This document shows positions 44,721-54,465 of a DNA stretch of 64,000 bases, one piece after another. Made by a program: the position numbers and the translations under genes. The notes below the pieces were generated by a model. It saw nothing but the letters and a program-made list of their open reading frames with translations, was not told where the DNA came from and did not search any database. Position 1 is the first letter of the stretch, and each line of letters begins with the position of its first letter. The DNA is taken from contig NZ_QGOL01000006.1 in NCBI RefSeq assembly GCF_003259255.1, forward strand, positions 1-64,000. Direction: 5' to 3'. Origin of the DNA: Algoriphagus litoralis (lineage in GTDB: Bacteria; Bacteroidota; Bacteroidia; Cytophagales; Cyclobacteriaceae).

Positions 44721-45926
44721 ATGGAGGCTGTTGATATTCAGAAATCCCTCAAGCAGGATCTTTTTGACGGGGTGGATTTTCTTGACCTAGACGATTTGCT
44801 CAGCGAAGAGCAGAAGCTGATCCGCTCATCCATCCGCGATTTCGTCAAAAAAGAAATCTCTCCCTATATCGAAGATTGGGCCCAAAAGGCTCATTTCCCT
44901 TATGAAATCGTACGGAAATTCGGTGATGTGGGTGCTTTTGGTCCGCAGCTTCCTGAAGCGTATGGAGGAGGAGGTTTGGATTACATCTCCTATGGACTGA
45001 TCATGCAGGAAATCGAGCGTGGCGACTCAGGGATGCGCTCCACTGCTTCTGTGCAAGGATCACTAGTGATGTATCCGATTTACAAATTCGGTTCTGAAGA
45101 GCAGCGGAGAAAATACCTTCCAAAACTGGCTTCTGGTGAATATTTGGGATGTTTTGGTCTCACAGAACCTGATCATGGCTCCAATCCAAGCGGAATGGTG
45201 ACCAACTTCAAGGATATGGGTGATCACTACCTGCTCAATGGCGCCAAAATGTGGATTTCCAATTCTCCAAAAGCTGATGTTGCGGTCGTTTGGGCGAAAA
45301 ACGAAGAAGGAAGAATCCACGGTTTGATCGTGGAGCGGGGAATGGAAGGTTTTACTACTCCTGAAACTCATGGTAAATGGTCTCTTCGAGCCTCCTGCAC
45401 TGGAGAACTGGTTTTTGACAATGTGAAAGTGCCAAAGGAAAACTTACTTCCCGGCAAATCGGGTTTGGGAGCTCCGATGATGTGCTTGGACTCTGCAAGA
45501 TTCGGAATTGCTTGGGGAGCAATCGGCGCTGCGATGGATTGCTATGAATCTGCCAGAAGATATGCCGCAGAGCGAATCCAGTTTGGCAAGCCGATTGGAG
45601 GATTTCAGTTGACGCAGAAGAAACTCGCAGAGATGCTTACTGAAATCACTAAAGCACAACTTTTGGCTTGGAAAGTGGGCAAAATGATGAATGAAGGCAC
45701 CGCCCGAACAGTTCATATATCGATGGCAAAGCGGAACAATGTGGAAATGGCATTAAACATCGCCCGAGAAGCTCGTCAAATCCATGGAGGCATGGGAATC
45801 ACAGGAGAATATCCAATCATGCGACACATGATGAATCTGGAGTCTGTGGTGACTTATGAAGGCACTCAGGACATTCACTTATTAATTCTGGGTCAGGAGA
45901 TCACGGGGTTGCAAGCCTTTAAGTGA
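44721..45926 (+). CDS. gcdH: Glutaryl-CoA dehydrogenase (acyl-CoA dehydrogenase family)
   Basis: A 401-residue FAD enzyme that oxidises and decarboxylates glutaryl-CoA to crotonyl-CoA. The sequence follows the GCDH type closely: SVQGSLVMYPIYKFGSEEQ, GCFGLTEPDHGSNPS, WISNSPKADVAVVWA, LRASCTGEL, ARFGIAWGAIGAA, and the catalytic Glu in VVTYEGTQDIH. Full length. It is divergent from tryptophan 2,3-dioxygenase, which fits lysine/tryptophan breakdown. It ends at a strong terminator. ATG start. Confidence 0.92.
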   Translation: MEAVDIQKSLKQDLFDGVDFLDLDDLLSEEQKLIRSSIRDFVKKEISPYIEDWAQKAHFPYEIVRKFGDVGAFGPQLPEAYGGGGLDYISYGLIMQEIERGDSGMRSTASVQGSLVMYPIYKFGSEEQRRKYLPKLASGEYLGCFGLTEPDHGSNPSGMVTNFKDMGDHYLLNGAKMWISNSPKADVAVVWAKNEEGRIHGLIVERGMEGFTTPETHGKWSLRASCTGELVFDNVKVPKENLLPGKSGLGAPMMCLDSARFGIAWGAIGAAMDCYESARRYAAERIQFGKPIGGFQLTQKKLAEMLTEITKAQLLAWKVGKMMNEGTARTVHISMAKRNNVEMALNIAREARQIHGGMGITGEYPIMRHMMNLESVVTYEGTQDIHLLILGQEITGLQAFK

Positions 45927-46025
45927 TTGGGATTCAATTTACAACAAGTCAACAATTGCTAGGTTGATATCAACAACCTGATTTTTCAATAGATTTAATT
46001 CTTTCAAATCATTCAGATTAAAAGA

Positions 46026-46058
46026 AGGTCGTTAGCTACTTCGCTAACGACCTTTTTA
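46026..46058 (+). terminator. Terminator of the glutaryl-CoA dehydrogenase gene
   Basis: Perfect 12-bp stem AAGGTCGTTAGC / GCTAACGACCTT, loop TACTTC, T run. Confidence 0.92.
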
Positions 46059-46327
46059 TTTACATATAAAATTCCATTTCAATCACAATACAAAACAAGA
46101 ATCATCTTTAGACCAGAAGGAAATGGTTTTTTCGAAAAAAAATTATTATTTGGAAAAAGCTTATTATTTAAAAATATATTTTATATATAAACGATATGTA
46201 AAATATATTAAAATAATTATTAAAATATATAAAACAATAAATTCAATAAATAACAATACAGAATAACCTTATTAAATAGGGCCCGTTAAATATAATATAA
46301 AGTTTTTAACCATTAAATATTTTGATT
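46059..46327. other. Very AT-rich intergenic region
   Basis: About 270 bp, dominated by A and T with repeated ATATATT/TTATTA runs at 46140-46260, then TAGGGCCC near 46278. No ORF or RNA gene is seen. It is the leader of the DUF4136 gene and may be curved promoter DNA. Confidence 0.5.
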
Positions 46328-46912
46328 ATGAGAAATTTAAATTATAAGAATATTTTAAGTGCAGTCTTTTTTATGTTGGTATCCGCTACTTGGGTCAACG
46401 CTCAAAAAACATACACCGACAAAAATGAGTCGGCGGATTTAAGTGATTATAAGACCTACGAGTGGGTTTTCAATAAAGAGATTATTCCTGAAAATCAAGT
46501 CTTGATTGATGGAGAGATGATGCTGGTTTACAACAATTTGACCTCAAATAAAATGGTGAAAGACGCCATTGAGACTCAAATGGAAGCCAGAGGATTCAGT
46601 CACAACTCCGAAAATCCAGACATGCTTGTGAATTTCAGGATTTTTGAAAAACCAACAGAATTAAGAACGTATCGATTAACAAATAGACAAGATTATTTGG
46701 GATTCGGTCCAAGATCTATGACAACGAAAATGGTGCCTGTCGAGGCAGGAACGATCCTCGTAGATTTCATTGATGCAGAGACAGGTTTGAATATTTGGCA
46801 AGGTTTTGCTTCGGGAGCATTCGAAGTAGCAGATATGAAAGACATTTCAAATCTTGAAGCTAAAATAATATCAATTTTCAATGATTGGAATTTCGACAGA
46901 TTTGCCGAATAA
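46328..46912 (+). CDS. DUF4136 family exported protein
   Basis: A 194-residue exported protein (signal peptide ending WVNAQ) of the DUF4136 type. It has the family-like YKTYEWV near residue 40, the NPDMLVNFRIFEKP strand, and GTILVDFIDAETGLNIWQGFASG near 140-162. DUF4136 proteins are small periplasmic or lipoprotein domains of unknown function. The ATG at 46328 is preferred over the TTG two codons earlier. Single gene between a long AT-rich leader and a terminator. Confidence 0.82.
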   Translation: MRNLNYKNILSAVFFMLVSATWVNAQKTYTDKNESADLSDYKTYEWVFNKEIIPENQVLIDGEMMLVYNNLTSNKMVKDAIETQMEARGFSHNSENPDMLVNFRIFEKPTELRTYRLTNRQDYLGFGPRSMTTKMVPVEAGTILVDFIDAETGLNIWQGFASGAFEVADMKDISNLEAKIISIFNDWNFDRFAE

Positions 46913-46923
46913 TCATTAGTAAT

Positions 46924-46959
46924 AAAAAAAGGTGCAATATTAAATGCACCTTTTTTTTT
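46924..46959 (+). terminator. Terminator after the DUF4136 gene
   Basis: A-tract, stem GGTGCA / TGCACC extended by A-T pairs, loop ATATTAAA, nine-T tract. Confidence 0.88.
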
Positions 46960-47094
46960 GATTTTTAGTTTCGAGATTCTAAATAAAAAGAATTTAAAAT
47001 CAAATTAGAATAAGACTTAACTTAATTCTTTTTCTTTTTTTGATATAAATTTTTCTATCAAATCCCGAGGCCAATTATTCTTGATTCTCTATTC

Positions 47095-47964
47095 CTATTT
47101 TATTTTTCCAGGGTTTTCCAAGATTTCACGTAGATCCTCCGGACTTATTTTTTGCTTTCCAGTGAGCAGATAGACAATCATACCAGCATCGGAAGGATCA
47201 AACTCCTCCCCTTTTTGCGCAGCTTGCAATCTGCCATACAACCAATCCCAAGATCCTTTTTCATAAGGTTTTTGGTCCTTGCTTGATGAATTTTTCAGCC
47301 ATTCGTACTTGGTCAAATCAGTCTTCAATCCCTCATAATCCTCTCCACCATTTTGATCAAGGATATGATCCATCTGCAATCCCTTGGGCTCAAATTCCTC
47401 CTTAATTTCGGTCCAGGTCCAGCCTTCATGCTTTTCCCATTCATAGGGTTTGTCGGCATGCTCATCATTCCAGACAGAGTGCGATATCAATCGTACAAAT
47501 TTCAATTTGGTCGAATCAGCCTCATTGATTGCGTCACCCAAAACATCAAGAGGCCCAGCTGCTATCAGGGTTAAAGGATCTTTTTCAGAACTCTTATTGA
47601 TCTGAGTGGTCAGTTCAATCACAGCGAAATTAGGAGCTGCAACTGCCTCAATGAATTTAGTCTTTTTGAATCCAAACTTATTCCCTCCGATGAAGGCACT
47701 CTCCCGCATCTGCGCAGCGGCACCTGGTTTTTCCTTGTTAGACCCCCAGGTATGATCGCTAAACGTATAGACGACCAATTGGTCTTGAAGACCTTTAGCG
47801 GCCAAAAGAGCTAAACTCATCGGAGTAGCCGCCCAATCATCTTCATCGTGTTCATTCCCATCTGAACTAATTGCTATTCGGCCTTTGGAATAAGGTATGG
47901 TTTGAGAAAAAGAAACGTGAAATGATACGAATAAAAAGACACTCAGGAATGATACAAATTTCAT
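47095..47964 (-). CDS. Secreted nucleoside-hydrolase-like protein
   Basis: A 289-residue exported protein (signal peptide ending SFSQ). The segment RIAISSDGNEHDEDDWAAT near residue 30 is an Asp cluster like the calcium-binding N-terminus of inosine-uridine nucleoside hydrolase folds. LTLIAAGPLDVLGDAI (~130) resembles the corresponding ILxxGPLTNL strand. Assignment to that superfamily is moderate, and activity on nucleosides is not shown. It follows the giant T9SS protein by 10 nt, so both are probably co-transcribed; a joint role on an external polymer or its products is possible. Confidence 0.65.
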   Translation of the reverse strand: MKFVSFLSVFLFVSFHVSFSQTIPYSKGRIAISSDGNEHDEDDWAATPMSLALLAAKGLQDQLVVYTFSDHTWGSNKEKPGAAAQMRESAFIGGNKFGFKKTKFIEAVAAPNFAVIELTTQINKSSEKDPLTLIAAGPLDVLGDAINEADSTKLKFVRLISHSVWNDEHADKPYEWEKHEGWTWTEIKEEFEPKGLQMDHILDQNGGEDYEGLKTDLTKYEWLKNSSSKDQKPYEKGSWDWLYGRLQAAQKGEEFDPSDAGMIVYLLTGKQKISPEDLREILENPGKIK

Positions 47965-47974
47965 TTCAGTTGGT

Positions 47975-50900
47975 TTAGTTGATAATAATTAGCTTCGCAA
48001 AGAAGCTTTTTTGATCCGGATTGATGGCTGATATGTGGTACGTGCCTTTTGCCAATCGGTTGACACTAATTTCTACTTCGGTGTCATTCAGGATGGTAAA
48101 GACTACCATAGAAGTCACATTTTTACCATCGGAAGAGTAGATCGAAATATTGGGCTGGGTTGCCAATATCCCGTCCGGGAACTCCACTGTAACTCGATCA
48201 GAAGCAGGGTTAGGGTAGATTTTCAGTTGCTTGGCAGGAATGACCGGCCTTCCCAATAGACCAGAAATAGCTAGAGTCACCGACTTTAATCGTTGCGAAC
48301 AGCCCGCTTCAGATGTTAATTCTACAGCATACTCTCCCATCAATTGGGCGGTGAAAATCCTGCCAGTCTCGCTTTCAAGCTTTTCCCCATTTCTAAACCA
48401 CTGGTATGCAAAATTACCTTCAGGAGCACGGAGGATATTGCCATCTACGGTGATTTCTCCAATAGGAACTGGATTGACTTTGACTTCAAGTTCCTTGGAT
48501 TCAGACAGGCAGCCACCTTGGTATCGGATCACAGCATGGTATACACCGGACTCAGTCACGGTGAGTGTTTTGCCGGTTTGTCCCGGAATCTCGGTTCCGT
48601 TTCTTCTCCATCTGACTACTTCAAAAGGAAATGCTGAACTCAGCTCTAAGACACCACTTTCTCCTTGGCAGTAGGACGTCTGCCCTGTGATGGCTACCGG
48701 TTCGGCCTCCAATCGCTCAATTTTCACTTTGGATACAGACTCTGAGACATTTCCTGAGTTGTCTTCCGCACGGATGGCAATGGAAAACTCTTTCCCAATA
48801 TCCTCACAGGTAAATCGATCCTTAGTGATGGTCAAAGATTTGATACCACAATTATCACTAAACTCCTCCAATACTTGCTCGGGAGTGATCTCCAAGATTC
48901 CTTTGGTCACATCGAGATCTAGGGTTATATTTTTAGGAACCAAAACTGGAGGCGTCTGATCCTTCACAAGGACTTGGATGGATTCTTCCCAAGTTTGTCC
49001 GGCTTGATTTTTAATCAGAATCGTCACTACTTTTTCCCCGATATCTTCACACGTGAAAATGGTCTTGCTCAAAGTCACCTCGAGCGAAGGATCAGTCAAG
49101 GGCCAAGTGACAAAGACATCCGATGGACCCAGATCAGCATTGCCTTCAGGACCCAAAATTAGGTTGAGGGATTCTTTTACATCTCCAAAAGGAAGTGAAG
49201 TAAACTTAATTTCTGTTTTTTGGGACTCGACTTCACAGCCACCGTCATTGGAGATTAATTTCGCCCAATACGTGCCTGATTGCTCAGTGAGAATTGCTTT
49301 GCCCTTTTCACCTTGAATCAATTCGCCGTTTCGATACCAGCCAATTAGCGTAAATCCATATTCATCTCCCAAGCGAATTTCAGCGGATTCACCTTCCAGA
49401 AACTCAGTTCCTGATTCGGGTGAAATGGATATTTTCTTAGACTCAAATGCGGAAACCGAAACAGTCAAGATCTCGGAGGCAGTGTTACCGGATTGGTCAA
49501 CTGCAGTTAAAATCAGCTCGATGGGCAGATCATAATCTTCACAGCTGATTCTGTTTTTATTGAGAGTTAAGCTCTTTAAGTCACAATTGTCAGAGAGCGA
49601 AGCCACAAAATCTTCAGGGTTGAGGATTAATTCTCCTTTGGTCAGATCAAATGCCAAATTGGGGAGTTTGGTTACCAAAGTCGGTGCTGTCTCATCCTTT
49701 ACCAAAATGGTCACTGGAAAATCCCTACTTTCTCCGCTCGCTTTTCTCAGTGTGAGGACAATTTGGTTTTCACCAAGATTTTCGCAGGAAAACTCTCGTC
49801 TACTAAGATCAAAAACCAGCCCCTCGGGTCCTACTGGCCAAGTTTCAAATAAATCTGAAGGTTCTAAAAGGCCAGTTCCAGATTCACTGAGTATGAGATT
49901 AACTTGAGACTTTGGAGTGGGCCAATCCGAAGAGATTACTTCCAGTTGGGACGATGAAACACTACATCCACTTTCCAAAACGAGCATGGCAAGGTATCTG
50001 CCCTCCTCACTTACTTTCAATGTTTTTCCGATTTCATTAGGGATAAGTTCTCCATCTTTCAACCAGCCCGAAACTGTGTATACAAGTTCATTCCCTAGCG
50101 TTAATTCGACCGTATTGCCTTCCGCAAGTTGTCCAGTCTGCGTGATGGATACTTTTTTGGATTCAATCACATTTCCGATAATTGCTTTTACCGTTTTAGA
50201 AAAAGCATTTCCTGATAAATCAGTCAGCGTAATGATTACTGGAAATTCCCAAACTGGCGACTCAGGATTTTGGTAAATGTCCGCGCAGGTAATTTCGGTC
50301 TTGCTCAGTGACACAGTATAACTGGAAACACAATTATCGATGATATCGACTATATCAAAATCTGGAACAGAAAGGGCTATTTTACCTACCACCGGATCAA
50401 ACAAATAGATGCCATTGGCTGCATCAAATATAGGTGCGATATCATCTACCACCCATACCGAAACCTGTACTGTCTTTTCATCCCCTGTCCTTGAGTTTTT
50501 CAGTGTAATGGAAATCTTATTTTCTCCCAGATCAGTACAGTCAAAGTCAAAACCTGCGGGAGAAGAATAGGTGTAAGGTTCGTTTGGTTGGCTGGCGAGA
50601 AAATTCTCTGGCGCAAGCTTGGCCGTTCCCGCATTGGAAAGAATTAGCGATACAGAATCCCTCACTTCAGGAAAACTCTGAACTAACTCTTTGAATGTGA
50701 GTAAAAATGTTCCAAAAGTCAAATCCGTATGAACTACCGGATTTGGCATATTCCCTTTGGGTTGAAGCGACTTAGTCCAGTTCATCGGAAAGGAAATGGT
50801 AGAACCTCCAAACGTCCCTGTAGTTTTTTGGCTGGGATCAAAAGGATTCTGAATATCGCGGATTTCGTATTCAGCCCCTTTGAATTCCTCATACTCCGAA

Positions 50901-52213
50901 AAGTCAAGCGCAATAAGTTCTGAATCAGAAAAACTCAAAATACTCACATGAAACCTCAATGGGTCATATTTATTCTGAGTAATCAAGACTTCTCTGGATG
51001 AAGAAGGGGAAATTGTAAAGGTACTTCCAGCATCAAAAGGAGAAAAAGAACTCTTCCATTCGGAAAAATTTAAGCCTTGAAAGGGTTTTGAAGTATTCGC
51101 AAGATTGTTGTATGCATTCAGATCCCAAGTGGAATTCGGAAATGATGCCGGATTTCCAACGAATGCGAAAAAATTGCCATGTACATTGAATAGCTTGTTC
51201 CTTTGCAATGTCAACCCACTCAAAGGCTGGAGTTCGACCATATTTCCCCCACCAAAAAGAATGTTTTCATTAAACTTCATGTCGCGGTTGGGAGAATAGG
51301 TACGGCCTAAGGTCACATTGCTGACAAGACTTGTAGTTAATCTCCCGCCTTGAAGATCCGAGTAGAAGAGATTTGCCTCGATCGTCATGTCGAAGCTTTC
51401 ATTACTCTGCGACCCTATCGTCAAATTATGCGGTGGTCTAAATAAGAATTGGTTAAATGTGGCCATCACGCCGGTATTAAAAGACACATTCTTTCGGGCA
51501 ATGATTCCGCTGTTCTTCGGGTTGGTCGTGTAGATATTTATACCCTGTGAGGCATTTTGGAAGATAAAATTATTCTCAATTACCTTAGGTTGATCTGGTC
51601 TTTCGTGCTGGATATACATCCCATGGCCTGTCCCTCTGGTATCTGACTGGGAGCCGTTGTTGAAAATGACGGAGCCATAAACTTCCAGATTCAGACCAGA
51701 TCGCCACAATTCCAATCCACCTCCCACTACATCGTAAACCCAGCAATTGATCAACTTATTATTGTCCCCAAAGACAGCAATTCCGGATTCATAGAGTACT
51801 TCAGCATTTCCATTGGAAGCGTCGGATTTCCTAATCAGTGTGGAAGAGGTCACATGGATTCCAATGATCCAAGTGTAAGTTCCATTCACCGTAAGGCCAG
51901 TTCCAGAAGTCCGGTTTTTGGAGACATCTATGATTGCTTTACCTTCATTGGCAGGCAAAATGTAGATGGGATTCTCAGATGACCCACTGATAGCACTAAT
52001 AAAATTCCCCTCGTATATCCCATCCAAAAGAATTAAACTGTCCCCTGGAGTAAGTCCGGAGGTATTTCCCAGCGCAAAGGAAAGACTCCAGGGCGATTCA
52101 GGTGTGGTGCCTGTATTGGATGCTGATCCATTCGGAGCGGCATACCGCTTGGCACCGAGGACCATCCCCGAAAAACTCAAAAAAAACAAGACTAAATAAA
52201 GTTGCTTTTTCAT
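47975..52213 (-). CDS. Giant T9SS-secreted protein with right-handed beta-helix and three repeat modules
   Basis: A 1412-residue secreted protein. After the signal peptide (ending MVLGA), residues ~22-420 look like a right-handed parallel beta-helix of the pectate-lyase/chondroitinase-B type (RYAAPNGSASNTGT, GDSLILLDGIYEG, HGMYIQHE). Three modules of about 245 residues follow, starting near residues 510, 765 and 1025. Each has LILSxxGxxxLxPxD, a C-x3-GEN segment, DNCxxxS, a second Cys-Glu-Asp-like motif, a W-x-(K/R)-(D/N)-GE strand and a GGC/SGC. The C-terminal ~80 residues (KIYPNPASDRVTVEF to the end) are a type A T9SS sorting domain, so it is exported and probably surface-attached. Catalytic residues cannot be named; adhesion is equally possible. 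Upstream lies DUF1573, downstream the nucleoside-hydrolase-like gene. Confidence 0.88.
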   Translation of the reverse strand: MKKQLYLVLFFLSFSGMVLGAKRYAAPNGSASNTGTTPESPWSLSFALGNTSGLTPGDSLILLDGIYEGNFISAISGSSENPIYILPANEGKAIIDVSKNRTSGTGLTVNGTYTWIIGIHVTSSTLIRKSDASNGNAEVLYESGIAVFGDNNKLINCWVYDVVGGGLELWRSGLNLEVYGSVIFNNGSQSDTRGTGHGMYIQHERPDQPKVIENNFIFQNASQGINIYTTNPKNSGIIARKNVSFNTGVMATFNQFLFRPPHNLTIGSQSNESFDMTIEANLFYSDLQGGRLTTSLVSNVTLGRTYSPNRDMKFNENILFGGGNMVELQPLSGLTLQRNKLFNVHGNFFAFVGNPASFPNSTWDLNAYNNLANTSKPFQGLNFSEWKSSFSPFDAGSTFTISPSSSREVLITQNKYDPLRFHVSILSFSDSELIALDFSEYEEFKGAEYEIRDIQNPFDPSQKTTGTFGGSTISFPMNWTKSLQPKGNMPNPVVHTDLTFGTFLLTFKELVQSFPEVRDSVSLILSNAGTAKLAPENFLASQPNEPYTYSSPAGFDFDCTDLGENKISITLKNSRTGDEKTVQVSVWVVDDIAPIFDAANGIYLFDPVVGKIALSVPDFDIVDIIDNCVSSYTVSLSKTEITCADIYQNPESPVWEFPVIITLTDLSGNAFSKTVKAIIGNVIESKKVSITQTGQLAEGNTVELTLGNELVYTVSGWLKDGELIPNEIGKTLKVSEEGRYLAMLVLESGCSVSSSQLEVISSDWPTPKSQVNLILSESGTGLLEPSDLFETWPVGPEGLVFDLSRREFSCENLGENQIVLTLRKASGESRDFPVTILVKDETAPTLVTKLPNLAFDLTKGELILNPEDFVASLSDNCDLKSLTLNKNRISCEDYDLPIELILTAVDQSGNTASEILTVSVSAFESKKISISPESGTEFLEGESAEIRLGDEYGFTLIGWYRNGELIQGEKGKAILTEQSGTYWAKLISNDGGCEVESQKTEIKFTSLPFGDVKESLNLILGPEGNADLGPSDVFVTWPLTDPSLEVTLSKTIFTCEDIGEKVVTILIKNQAGQTWEESIQVLVKDQTPPVLVPKNITLDLDVTKGILEITPEQVLEEFSDNCGIKSLTITKDRFTCEDIGKEFSIAIRAEDNSGNVSESVSKVKIERLEAEPVAITGQTSYCQGESGVLELSSAFPFEVVRWRRNGTEIPGQTGKTLTVTESGVYHAVIRYQGGCLSESKELEVKVNPVPIGEITVDGNILRAPEGNFAYQWFRNGEKLESETGRIFTAQLMGEYAVELTSEAGCSQRLKSVTLAISGLLGRPVIPAKQLKIYPNPASDRVTVEFPDGILATQPNISIYSSDGKNVTSMVVFTILNDTEVEISVNRLAKGTYHISAINPDQKSFFAKLIIIN

Positions 52214-52282
52214 AATGGCAAAAGTCAGTCTTTGATGCCGATGATTGGAAAGATGACCATCTGATGGTTATGTTAAATCTGA

Positions 52283-53380
52283 TTACTCAATCCTACTCTT
52301 CATGACTATCAACTGCACTGGGTTAACTGGATCATTCGAAAAGATATAAATATTTCGTTGATCAATCCCTTTTCTACCGATTGGATCAAGCACGAGCGAA
52401 AGTTCCATACTTTCTCCGGGATTTAGTATATCCTTTGCTGCTTCAATTTTTAGACAATCACAGTTTCCTTGAATTTTTCGGATTTCCAGCACTTGACGTC
52501 CTTTGTTAGTCAAGGTTACGGTCCTTCGGACTACAGTTCTGGAGCTTATTTCTTTAAGGTCAATTTCTTTTTGATCAATGAAAAGCTGTGGAACCTCATT
52601 CAGATCGCTTCGTGGTACAGGAGGGAAATATTCAAAAAGATCAGCAATCAACTCAAGCTTAATTTCCGATCCTGGAATATTTTCCCAGCCAACCGAAATT
52701 TCATCTTCAAAATACCCCAAGTCATTTCGGATTTCAGCATCGTATCGAATCATAAGGAGACCACGCTCCTTGGGCCTAACAAATTGCTGAACTTGAGAAA
52801 CTCGAATATAATTGGGTGTCTGTGAACGGAAAGCCCCTTTATCAAGCAAATCTTCCCCTTTGTTAAAAAACTCCACATACTTGATTTTGGGCTCATTGTC
52901 AAAAACATCACCCATGTTGACCGTACGTAGGCGAAAACCTAAAAATCCCTTGCTTACCGGGTAGGAACGCACCACGTCATTCGGATAGGGAATGGAGACA
53001 CCTTCTAGATATAGCGAGTCTTGAACACCACTTAAATTCCCTGTTACCACGATCAATTTTGAGAAATATCCTGCTGCAGATGTCGGATCAAAAGAGATTT
53101 TCAGCTTCCCCGTTTCACCTTTTTTTAAGGAATCTTTTGTGAATTCTACAGTAGTACAGCCACATTCCAGCCAAACATCCTTGATGACAAAGGCTGAATC
53201 CTGAGTATTAGTGAACTCAAATTCAGTAGATTGGAGACCTTGCTCTTCCAACACAGTACCGATATCGAGCTTATTGACCTTCCAGATCAATTTGGGAACT
53301 TGGGATTCTTGGGCATTAGTCCCTTGGGGGAAATTGGCCAGAACTAAAAAAAAGATTAGAGTGATTGCAAAACGGATCAT
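52283..53380 (-). CDS. DUF1573 domain protein, exported
   Basis: A 365-residue exported protein (signal peptide ending GTNAQ) with two DUF1573-type Ig-like domains. The first (~40-130) has the EFTNT strand and the ECGCTTVEF motif; the second (~265-360) has TLTNKGRQVLEIRKIQGNCDC and a LDPIGRKG turn. DUF1573 proteins are common in Bacteroidota and bind or support surface structures; function unknown. It lies 69 nt upstream of the giant T9SS gene on the same strand and divergent from trpS. Confidence 0.85.
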   Translation of the reverse strand: MIRFAITLIFFLVLANFPQGTNAQESQVPKLIWKVNKLDIGTVLEEQGLQSTEFEFTNTQDSAFVIKDVWLECGCTTVEFTKDSLKKGETGKLKISFDPTSAAGYFSKLIVVTGNLSGVQDSLYLEGVSIPYPNDVVRSYPVSKGFLGFRLRTVNMGDVFDNEPKIKYVEFFNKGEDLLDKGAFRSQTPNYIRVSQVQQFVRPKERGLLMIRYDAEIRNDLGYFEDEISVGWENIPGSEIKLELIADLFEYFPPVPRSDLNEVPQLFIDQKEIDLKEISSRTVVRRTVTLTNKGRQVLEIRKIQGNCDCLKIEAAKDILNPGESMELSLVLDPIGRKGIDQRNIYIFSNDPVNPVQLIVMKSRIE

Positions 53381-53449
53381 AAAGCAATTAACGCATAATT
53401 TCGCCTCGAATCTACCTTGATTTGCTTAATTTGCGCCAAAATAACGCAA

Positions 53450-54424
53450 ATGGCAAGAGTACTTACCGGCATTCAAAGCTCCGGTCGCCCACATCTGGGA
53501 AACATTTTGGGAGCAATTGTACCCGCGATTGACTTGATCAATCAGAATAAAGAAGAGGCTTTTATTTTCATTGCAGACCTCCATTCCCTCACGTCGAGCA
53601 AGGATGGTGAACTTCGGAAACAGAACACGCTTGCCGTAGCAGCTGCATGGCTTGCTTTTGGTTTGGATATAGAAAAAACCACCTTTTACCGTCAGTCTCA
53701 TATTCCGGAGGTAGCTGAACTGACTTGGTATTTAAACTGCTTCACGCCCTATCCTATGCTAGCCAATGCTCATAGCTTTAAGGATAAAGCTTCCCGCCTA
53801 GCTGATGTGAATGCCGGATTGTTCACCTATCCAGTGTTGATGGCTGCGGATATTTTGCTGTATTCCGCTGATTTGGTTCCTGTCGGAAAAGATCAGCTTC
53901 AGCACCTGGAGATGACTCGGGATATTGCCACCACTTTTAATCGAATTTTGGAAGAGGACATTTTGACGATTCCTGAAGCCCGAATCAGCGAAGAGGTGAA
54001 AATCATACCCGGCACCGACGGGCAAAAGATGAGTAAATCTTACAATAATTACATCGATATTTTCCTCCCGGAAAAAGAACTAAAAAAGAACGTCAACAGC
54101 ATCGTGACCGACAGCACTCCGCTCGAGGAACCCAAGGATCCGGATACCTGCAACGTATTCAAACTTTACAGCCTTCTTGCTACGAATGAGCAAACTGAGA
54201 AAATGAGAGCCAATTACCTCGGTGGAAACTACGGTTACGGGCATGCAAAGAAGGAATTCATGGAATTGATTCTGAGCAAATATTCCAAAGAGCGGGAAAC
54301 ATTTAATTTCTTCATGAATAATCCGGATGAAATCGAAAATAGGCTTGCCGCAGGAGAAGAGAAAGCAAAAGTTGTAGCCTACGAGGTCTTGAATCGAGTA
54401 AGGGTGAAGTTGGGATTTAGGTAG
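53450..54424 (+). CDS. trpS: Tryptophanyl-tRNA synthetase
   Basis: A 324-residue class I synthetase that charges tRNA-Trp. The HIGH-type motif is PHLGN near residues 15-19 after GIQSSGR. The KMSKS motif appears as GQKMSKSYNN near 190-199, and the binding segments DLHSLTSSKDG and PVGKDQLQHLEMTRDI are present. Length is normal. The ATG at 53450 is used; the open frame begins at TTG (53417), and MARVLTGIQSSGR is the family start. A 7-bp inverted repeat ATTTGCG / CGCAAAT (53429-53451) includes the first two bases of the start codon. Confidence 0.94.
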   Translation: MARVLTGIQSSGRPHLGNILGAIVPAIDLINQNKEEAFIFIADLHSLTSSKDGELRKQNTLAVAAAWLAFGLDIEKTTFYRQSHIPEVAELTWYLNCFTPYPMLANAHSFKDKASRLADVNAGLFTYPVLMAADILLYSADLVPVGKDQLQHLEMTRDIATTFNRILEEDILTIPEARISEEVKIIPGTDGQKMSKSYNNYIDIFLPEKELKKNVNSIVTDSTPLEEPKDPDTCNVFKLYSLLATNEQTEKMRANYLGGNYGYGHAKKEFMELILSKYSKERETFNFFMNNPDEIENRLAAGEEKAKVVAYEVLNRVRVKLGFR

Positions 54425-54465
54425 TTTATTAAGTAACTTAATTTTTTCATTTTATAAACTTTGAA

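Noticed and set aside
46059..46327. Replication origin in the AT-rich region
   Set aside because: No dnaA, dnaN or DnaA-box cluster; only base composition would support it.
48231..50276. Several plus-strand frames of 90-147 codons opposite the T9SS giant
   Set aside because: Antisense to a clear, motif-rich protein; their Ser/Pro-rich sequence reflects the repeated modules.
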